Shown here one piece after another: positions 31,131 to 35,404 of a stretch of DNA of 35,404 nucleotides. The notes below the pieces were generated by a model that was given only the letters and a program-made list of their open reading frames with translations, made no database searches and was not told where the DNA came from. Position numbers and translations under genes: made by a program. Within the stretch, counting starts at the first letter, position 1. Each line of letters begins with the position of its first letter. The stretch is from Ilumatobacter nonamiensis YM16-303. Lineage in GTDB: Bacteria > Actinomycetota > Acidimicrobiia > Acidimicrobiales > Ilumatobacteraceae. The stretch spans positions 1 through 35,404 of the forward strand of contig NZ_BAOL01000130.1 of the NCBI RefSeq assembly GCF_000350145.1, written 5' to 3'.

Positions 31131-33327
31131 TGCGATGAGCGGATCGCACCTCGAAGCCGCCGATCTCGGAGGATGCCGCGCGCGGCTCGGTCAACTCGAC
31201 CTGCTGTGGAACGATTCCGGTCGGACCGCCAATGGCCCGGGTGGCGATCGCGCTCACGTCCATGATCGCGCCGGTGAGCTGTCCTTGATAGCCGGGCACA
31301 TCGGCAGCGTTGCCGATCCAACCCACGACGTTGCGTTCCTCGCAGAACTCTGCCAGCCAGGAGGCGTATCGTTCGTCGGGTTGCACAGCAATGCTCAGGT
31401 CGACCGTGATCGAACCGGTCAGCTTCGAGGGAAGCGCCGTCTCGGTCCCGGCAACGGCGTCGATCACGATGTCGGCAATCGAATGGCACGCGTCGTCACC
31501 GGCGTACTCGTGCATGGTCAGGCGTGGTGACACGGTGGCTCCGAGCACCGACCATTCCTGGTCGTGGATCGAGAGTCGATGGTCCTCGGCGATGAGGTGC
31601 ACCTCGGTGATGGGCCACTCGGGCAGCGCCTTGGCAGCGGTATCCATCACAGCGTGGATCGAGGAATGGGTCTCGTCTGTCACATCGACGATGTCGCCGC
31701 CGTGTCGTAGGTGTCCATTCGCGCCCAGGTCGACGATCTCCCCCACAGGGACGATGGCGTCTGCTTCGACCGGTGAGCCGTCGCTCACGAGGACCGGGTC
31801 CGCATCGAGGCGGACGCGTCTCATCGCCATGAACGGGTGTTCCGCTCGCCGATCGTTCTTGAGTTGGACCAACTCGCCCAGGGTCGACCGGCCGTCACCT
31901 CGGACGTGCGCCGGAACGGTCTCGACGACCGATACCACGCGACCGTCCACGACGAGGACTCGATAGTCGCGGCCCTGCACCTGCTGCTCGATCACGGCCT
32001 GTGCGCCACCGGAACGGCGCGACACCCGCTGAGCTGCGGACTCGACGTCATCGATCGACCTGAGGTCGATCGAGACACGCCTCCCGCTCGTCGAAACCAC
32101 AGGCCGGACCACGACAGGTCCAGATCCGCCGGCCAGGAAGTCCTCCGCGACCTGGCCTTCGCGTGTCGAGAAGACGGTTCGCCTCGGCGTCGGGAGACCT
32201 GAGCGATCGAGAAGCAGCCTGATGCGCTCCACGAAGTCACTCAAGTGGTCGGCGTAGCTCGAAGTGCCCGGTGCCGTGTTCGCAACGAACGGATACTCCT
32301 GCTCTCCCAGCGAGGCGATGAACGTCGTCGGTCCCAATCGCACGACGTTCATTCCCCGAGCGAGTGTCTTCGCTTGAAGCAGAGCGCTCTCCGCCTGTCG
32401 CGTGTTCAGCCTGTCGAACGAGACGCCCGGACGGGCGAGGATCGGCGGCGAGGCTTCTCGTGCGAGCAGGCGGATGCTGGTCAGCGGAGTCGCCGGCCTT
32501 TCGTCGTCGCCCAAGGGTTTGGTCGGCGCTGTCGCCCAGCGTTGGTGCGGTTGTTGCGCCCATTCGTAGGTTTCGATCACCTCGTCGGTGTCGCCATCCG
32601 CTCGGATCACTCCCTTGTCGAGCCAGATCGCCCGATTGCACGAGGCGCTGATCTCGCTGAGGTGGTGACTGACGAGAATCACCGTGCCGGCACTGTCGCG
32701 GATGTCGTCGATGCGCTCCTTCGAGCGCTCCCGGAACTCCATGTCTCCCACCGCGAGCGCCTCGTCGACGAGCAGAATGTCGGGTGTTCGCACGGTGGCG
32801 ATCGAGAACGTCAAGCGCGCCCGCATGCCCGAGGAATACGCCTTCATGGGGAGATCGATGTACTCGCTCAGACCACTGAACTCGATGATCGGCTCGACCT
32901 GCTCGAGCGCCTCCGCTTTGGACATGCCAGCGGCGAGACAACCCAGCACGATGTTGCGACGGCCCGACAGACCAAGCCGTAGCGCGGCGCCGACGCTCAG
33001 CAGTGTCGGGCGGCTTCGAACGTGGATACCACCGGCACGCAGGGGAAGCAGTCCGGTCAGAGCGGAGAGCAGCGTGCTCTTGCCGGAGCCGTTCGAGCCG
33101 ATGATTCCGAGCGAGTCGCCCTCGCGGAGTTCGAACGACACACCGCGGACAGCTTCGACCTCCCGGTAGCGACGCCGCAGTTCGCCGGTCTTCACTCGAT
33201 CGGCGAGTCCGCGCGGACGATCTTCGTACACCCGGTAGGTGACGTGGACGTCCTCGGCCAGCACGGTCGTGCTGGCGGGGGTGCTCGCGTCGATCGAGTC
33301 GTTCGCGTCGGTCACCAGATCGGTCAC
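31126..33327 (-). CDS. ABC exporter ATPase (Wzt/TagH type) fused to pseudo-ATP-grasp and acylphosphatase-like domain
   Basis: A 733-residue fusion starting at GTG 33327, 1 base after the permease stop. Residues 20-260 are an export ATPase: Walker A GSNGSGKS (77-84), signature YSSGMRARL (164-172), Walker B ILLVDEALAVGD (184-195), H-loop SHH (220-222). The VEDR...LKxG-like preface and GGxH...ALL region fit polysaccharide or teichoic-acid exporters. Residues 310-630 follow the ATP-grasp family of this locus (RLLLDRSGLPTP, QGRDYRVLVV, HVRGDGRSTLGEL), but the nucleotide Lys is Arg408 (VVVRP), the metal Asp is His577 and E-x-N is G-x-T (596-598). Residues 640-715 are acylphosphatase-like (VQPDERYASW, VVGWIGN). 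The C-terminal part should bind rather than ligate, in the place where Wzt has a glycan-binding domain. Confidence 0.88.
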   Translation of the reverse strand: MTDLVTDANDSIDASTPASTTVLAEDVHVTYRVYEDRPRGLADRVKTGELRRRYREVEAVRGVSFELREGDSLGIIGSNGSGKSTLLSALTGLLPLRAGGIHVRSRPTLLSVGAALRLGLSGRRNIVLGCLAAGMSKAEALEQVEPIIEFSGLSEYIDLPMKAYSSGMRARLTFSIATVRTPDILLVDEALAVGDMEFRERSKERIDDIRDSAGTVILVSHHLSEISASCNRAIWLDKGVIRADGDTDEVIETYEWAQQPHQRWATAPTKPLGDDERPATPLTSIRLLAREASPPILARPGVSFDRLNTRQAESALLQAKTLARGMNVVRLGPTTFIASLGEQEYPFVANTAPGTSSYADHLSDFVERIRLLLDRSGLPTPRRTVFSTREGQVAEDFLAGGSGPVVVRPVVSTSGRRVSIDLRSIDDVESAAQRVSRRSGGAQAVIEQQVQGRDYRVLVVDGRVVSVVETVPAHVRGDGRSTLGELVQLKNDRRAEHPFMAMRRVRLDADPVLVSDGSPVEADAIVPVGEIVDLGANGHLRHGGDIVDVTDETHSSIHAVMDTAAKALPEWPITEVHLIAEDHRLSIHDQEWSVLGATVSPRLTMHEYAGDDACHSIADIVIDAVAGTETALPSKLTGSITVDLSIAVQPDERYASWLAEFCEERNVVGWIGNAADVPGYQGQLTGAIMDVSAIATRAIGGPTGIVPQQVELTEPRAASSEIGGFEVRSAHRT

Positions 33328-33328
33328 G

Positions 33329-34171
33329 TCACGCCCCGAACTGGTGTTCCGCGCGACGGAAGTACCACAATCCGACGACCGGTGCGATCAACGCCCAGCA
33401 CAGGAACGATCCGACGACGAGTGGTTCGAGTGGCTGCGCCATGATCGACCATCGCACGGTGCTGACGAAGCCGTAGAACGGATTGAGCTGGAAGATGGTG
33501 AGGATCAGTTGGTTGCTGACGGACCGTTGGAGGCTGAACAGCACGCCCGACGTGTACAGCAGGATCCTGAAGGCGTGTGGGAGTACCTGGCTGAGATCCG
33601 TGAGCGAAGCACCGATCCGAGCGCCGAAGAACCCGAGCCCGAGAGCGAATGACGCGCCGGCACCGATCACCGCCGGCAGGAGGAGGATCCGCCAGGTGAT
33701 CGGGGCCCCGTCCACCGCCGCGACCACGAACACGAGGAGGAGCCCTGGAAGCAGCGCCAGCGTCTGCTCGATGGTGACCGCGCCGGGGACCAGTGCGCGC
33801 GGGAACTGAACCGATCGGATCAGCCCGATGTTGGCGGGCACACTGCGTGTGCACTGGATGATGACGGCCTGCACGTAGCGGAACGAGATCACACCGGCGA
33901 CGAGAAACGCCACGTAGTTGTCGATTCCGTCTCTCGCTCCGAGGAACACTCCGAAGATGAAGTAGTAGACGAGGATCATCAACGCCGGATTGAGCAGATG
34001 CCACATCTGGCCCAACACGGAGTTCATGTGTTTGACGCGGAGATCGCCATCGGCGAGCGCGTAGGCGAAGTGGCGACGGGCCCACATCTCGCCGAGGTAC
34101 GTGTGCAGTGGGGCGACCGTTCCGAGCACGATCAGGTCGTGTTCAGAAGCCACTGCGACCTGCTTCGACAT
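33329..34171 (-). CDS. ABC-2 type exporter permease (Wzm/TagG type)
   Basis: A 280-residue membrane protein; ATG 34171 is the start that matches family length, preceded by a G-rich stretch, and the longer open frame is antisense to the glycosyltransferase. It begins with a cytoplasmic amphipathic part (30-58, typical RRDLRVKH...LGQMWHLLNP style), followed by about six hydrophobic segments near 62-80, 87-107, 137-153, 163-182, 200-214 and 250-270. The late motif FQLNPFYGFVSTVRW is characteristic of polysaccharide and teichoic-acid exporters. It forms the channel partner of the adjacent ATPase and moves a lipid-linked or peptide-bearing polymer across the cytoplasmic membrane. It is divergent from the last glycosyltransferase, with only 36 bases between the two starts, so promoters must lie within or overlap these genes. 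Confidence 0.87.
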   Translation of the reverse strand: MSKQVAVASEHDLIVLGTVAPLHTYLGEMWARRHFAYALADGDLRVKHMNSVLGQMWHLLNPALMILVYYFIFGVFLGARDGIDNYVAFLVAGVISFRYVQAVIIQCTRSVPANIGLIRSVQFPRALVPGAVTIEQTLALLPGLLLVFVVAAVDGAPITWRILLLPAVIGAGASFALGLGFFGARIGASLTDLSQVLPHAFRILLYTSGVLFSLQRSVSNQLILTIFQLNPFYGFVSTVRWSIMAQPLEPLVVGSFLCWALIAPVVGLWYFRRAEHQFGA

Positions 34172-34207
34172 TCCCCCGAGGCTATCCACGGCAGTAGATT
34201 CGGGAAC

Positions 34208-35374
34208 GTGCAATCGTCGAACGACCGTCCGTCGGTGCGCGTCCTGGTCGTGACCGTTGCCCATCGGGGCGACGACGCGCGGATCGCGTTTCGACAGATC
34301 GGAGCACTCCGCGACGCCGGGATCGACGTGATCTACGCCGCACCCGAACCCGCGCTGGACCATGGTTCGGTCGAACGGCACGTTCTCCCGCGCGCCACCG
34401 GGCGCCGGCGGCTCGCGGCTTGGGCTGCAGCCGTTCGCATCGTCCGGCGCCACCGCGGACGTTTCGATCTCGTCCTCGTCCACGATCTCGAACTCGTCCT
34501 CCCGATACGCCTGGCGCGACCCGGTGTGCCGATCGTGTGGGACGTCCACGAGGACGTCATCGCCAGTGTCGCCGACCGGGACTGGATTCCGCGCCGCTGC
34601 CGACGAGCAGTGCGGACGTTGGTGACCGGACTCGAGTGGCTCGCTCGTCGCGGCATCGACCTGATCCTCGCGGAGTGGTCCTACCGTGACCGCCTGGGGA
34701 AGTGGCCGGTGGTGCCGAACTCCACCACGGTGCCCGAGCAGCCCCGGTCCGACCGCGATCCTCGGTCGGTCGTGTACGTCGGTCGGCTGTCACGAGGACG
34801 GGGCACCATCGAGATGATCGCCGCGGCACGCGAACTCGGCGATGCGGCTGACGTGGTACTCGTCGGCGCCGCCGACGCCGACGTCGCCGACGAACTGCGA
34901 CGGGCTCATCGTGACGGCGTGATCGACTGGCGCGGACCGCTCCCGAACCCGGAGGCGCTCGAGTTGGTGCAACGGGCGTCGGTGGGCCTCTGTCTACTCC
35001 ACCCGCTTCCCAATTACGTCGGCTCGATGCCGACGAAGATCTACGAGTACTTCGCCCACGGAACTCCGGTGGTGGCCACCGCCCTGCCCCGCGCAGCCGA
35101 GGCCGTCGATGCTGCCGGAGCCGGTCTGATCGTTCCCTTCCGCGACGCGAGCGCAACCGCCGATGCGGTACGGACCTATCTTCGCGACCCCGAGCTCGCG
35201 CGCCGCGACGGTTCCCTCGGCCACCGGTGGGTCTCGGAGAACCACAATTGGGCGGTCGATGGGCGAGTATTCGCTCGACAGATCGAGCGATGGGCGACCG
35301 ACGTTCCGGGGGCGAGCGGAGCGGACATTGCCCGATCCGACAGCGACCACGACGTCGGCCGTCACGCCTCGTAG
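34208..35374 (+). CDS. GT4-like glycosyltransferase
   Basis: A 388-residue GT-B glycosyltransferase. GTG 34208 is chosen because the family begins right at VRVLVVTVAHRGDDARI (residues 10-26); the frame is open upstream but would run antisense through the permease. Later motifs are VVYVGRLSRGRGTIEMI (start of the C-terminal Rossmann half), LVGAAD, the region VGLCLLHPLPNY and the nucleotide-sugar motif PTKIYEYFAHGTPVVAT. It should transfer a hexose-type residue from a nucleotide donor to a growing glycan or lipid acceptor on the cytoplasmic face. Its 3' end overlaps by 13 bases the end of the facing FG-GAP-like gene at the window edge. Confidence 0.86.
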   Translation: MQSSNDRPSVRVLVVTVAHRGDDARIAFRQIGALRDAGIDVIYAAPEPALDHGSVERHVLPRATGRRRLAAWAAAVRIVRRHRGRFDLVLVHDLELVLPIRLARPGVPIVWDVHEDVIASVADRDWIPRRCRRAVRTLVTGLEWLARRGIDLILAEWSYRDRLGKWPVVPNSTTVPEQPRSDRDPRSVVYVGRLSRGRGTIEMIAAARELGDAADVVLVGAADADVADELRRAHRDGVIDWRGPLPNPEALELVQRASVGLCLLHPLPNYVGSMPTKIYEYFAHGTPVVATALPRAAEAVDAAGAGLIVPFRDASATADAVRTYLRDPELARRDGSLGHRWVSENHNWAVDGRVFARQIERWATDVPGASGADIARSDSDHDVGRHAS

Positions 35375-35404
35375 TAGAAGAGTTCGTCGGTGCCGTTGCC
35401 GTCG
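35362..35404 (-). CDS. C-terminal end of an FG-GAP/VCBS-like repeat protein (partial)
   Basis: Read on the - strand, the window edge codes for DGNGTDELFYYEA and a TGA stop (35362-35364). The Asp/Gly loop followed by D-E-L-F-Y-Y is very close to the end of the partial gene at the left edge. Only 13 residues are visible, so the assignment rests on this resemblance. Confidence 0.5.
   Translation of the reverse strand, partial: DGNGTDELFYYEA

Noticed and set aside
33998-34207. Upstream extension of the last glycosyltransferase
   Set aside because: It would be antisense to the permease N-terminus and add 70 residues before the normal family start.
1-35404. Transposases, integrases, tRNA or rRNA genes and attachment sites
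   Set aside because: I looked for these on both strands and saw none, so mobility of the locus is not supported by the window itself.

Overview
The window is GC-rich DNA with many GTG starts, short gene spacing and frequent stop/start overlaps. This fits an actinobacterium, possibly one of the Acidimicrobiia; that placement is inferred from style only, since there is no rRNA or other marker. It is filled by one biosynthetic locus of about 35 kb whose theme is ATP-grasp ligation. Both edges of the window carry the last residues of genes pointing inward (end of CDS at 91 on + and at 35362 on -). Both C-termini end in similar Asp/Gly-rich sequence that looks like FG-GAP/VCBS repeats.

Left arm (196-5125): an iron-sulfur APS/PAPS reductase (cysH), a sugar-nucleotide epimerase/dehydratase and a 712-residue double ATP-grasp protein form a compact + strand run. 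It meets a - strand ATP-grasp gene of the sugar-transfer-associated type head-on. Middle (5280-12743): an asparagine-synthetase-like protein, a small unknown protein, a family-4-like glycosyltransferase with a long unknown C-terminus, a fold-type I PLP enzyme and a LysA-like fold-type III PLP decarboxylase.

Core (12743-31100): nine + strand genes. Eight belong to one paralogous family; the ninth encodes a small secreted protein. Three module types can be defined by reading. A is an intact dipeptide-epimerase-like enolase domain fused to a GshAB/cyanophycin-synthetase-type ATP-grasp domain and a C-terminal acylphosphatase-like domain (A1, A2, A3). B has the same architecture with the enolase catalytic residues lost but the ATP-grasp residues kept (B1, B2). 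P is a shortened protein that keeps the pre-ATP-grasp region and the acylphosphatase-like tail but has lost the ATP-grasp core (P1 to P4). The order is A1-P1-A2-[P2 fused to B1]-P3-secreted protein-A3-B2-P4. Every P except the fused P2 begins in a 4-base overlap with the stop of the preceding ligase, and P2-B1 begins the same way after A2.

Right arm (31126-35374): a divergently read export pair of Wzm/Wzt (TagGH) type, in which the ATPase carries a C-terminal ATP-grasp plus acylphosphatase-like region with its catalytic residues replaced, and then a glycosyltransferase. A perfect 11-bp inverted repeat separates it from the core and contains both facing stop codons.

Working model (inference): PLP enzymes supply unusual amino-acid or amine building blocks; the A/B/P proteins join and epimerise them stepwise without a ribosome or NRPS; glycosyltransferases and the sugar epimerase make a glycan or lipid anchor; and the ABC exporter recognises the peptide-bearing product through its pseudo-ligase domain. 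I know of no described pathway with this exact combination, but I could not search for one.
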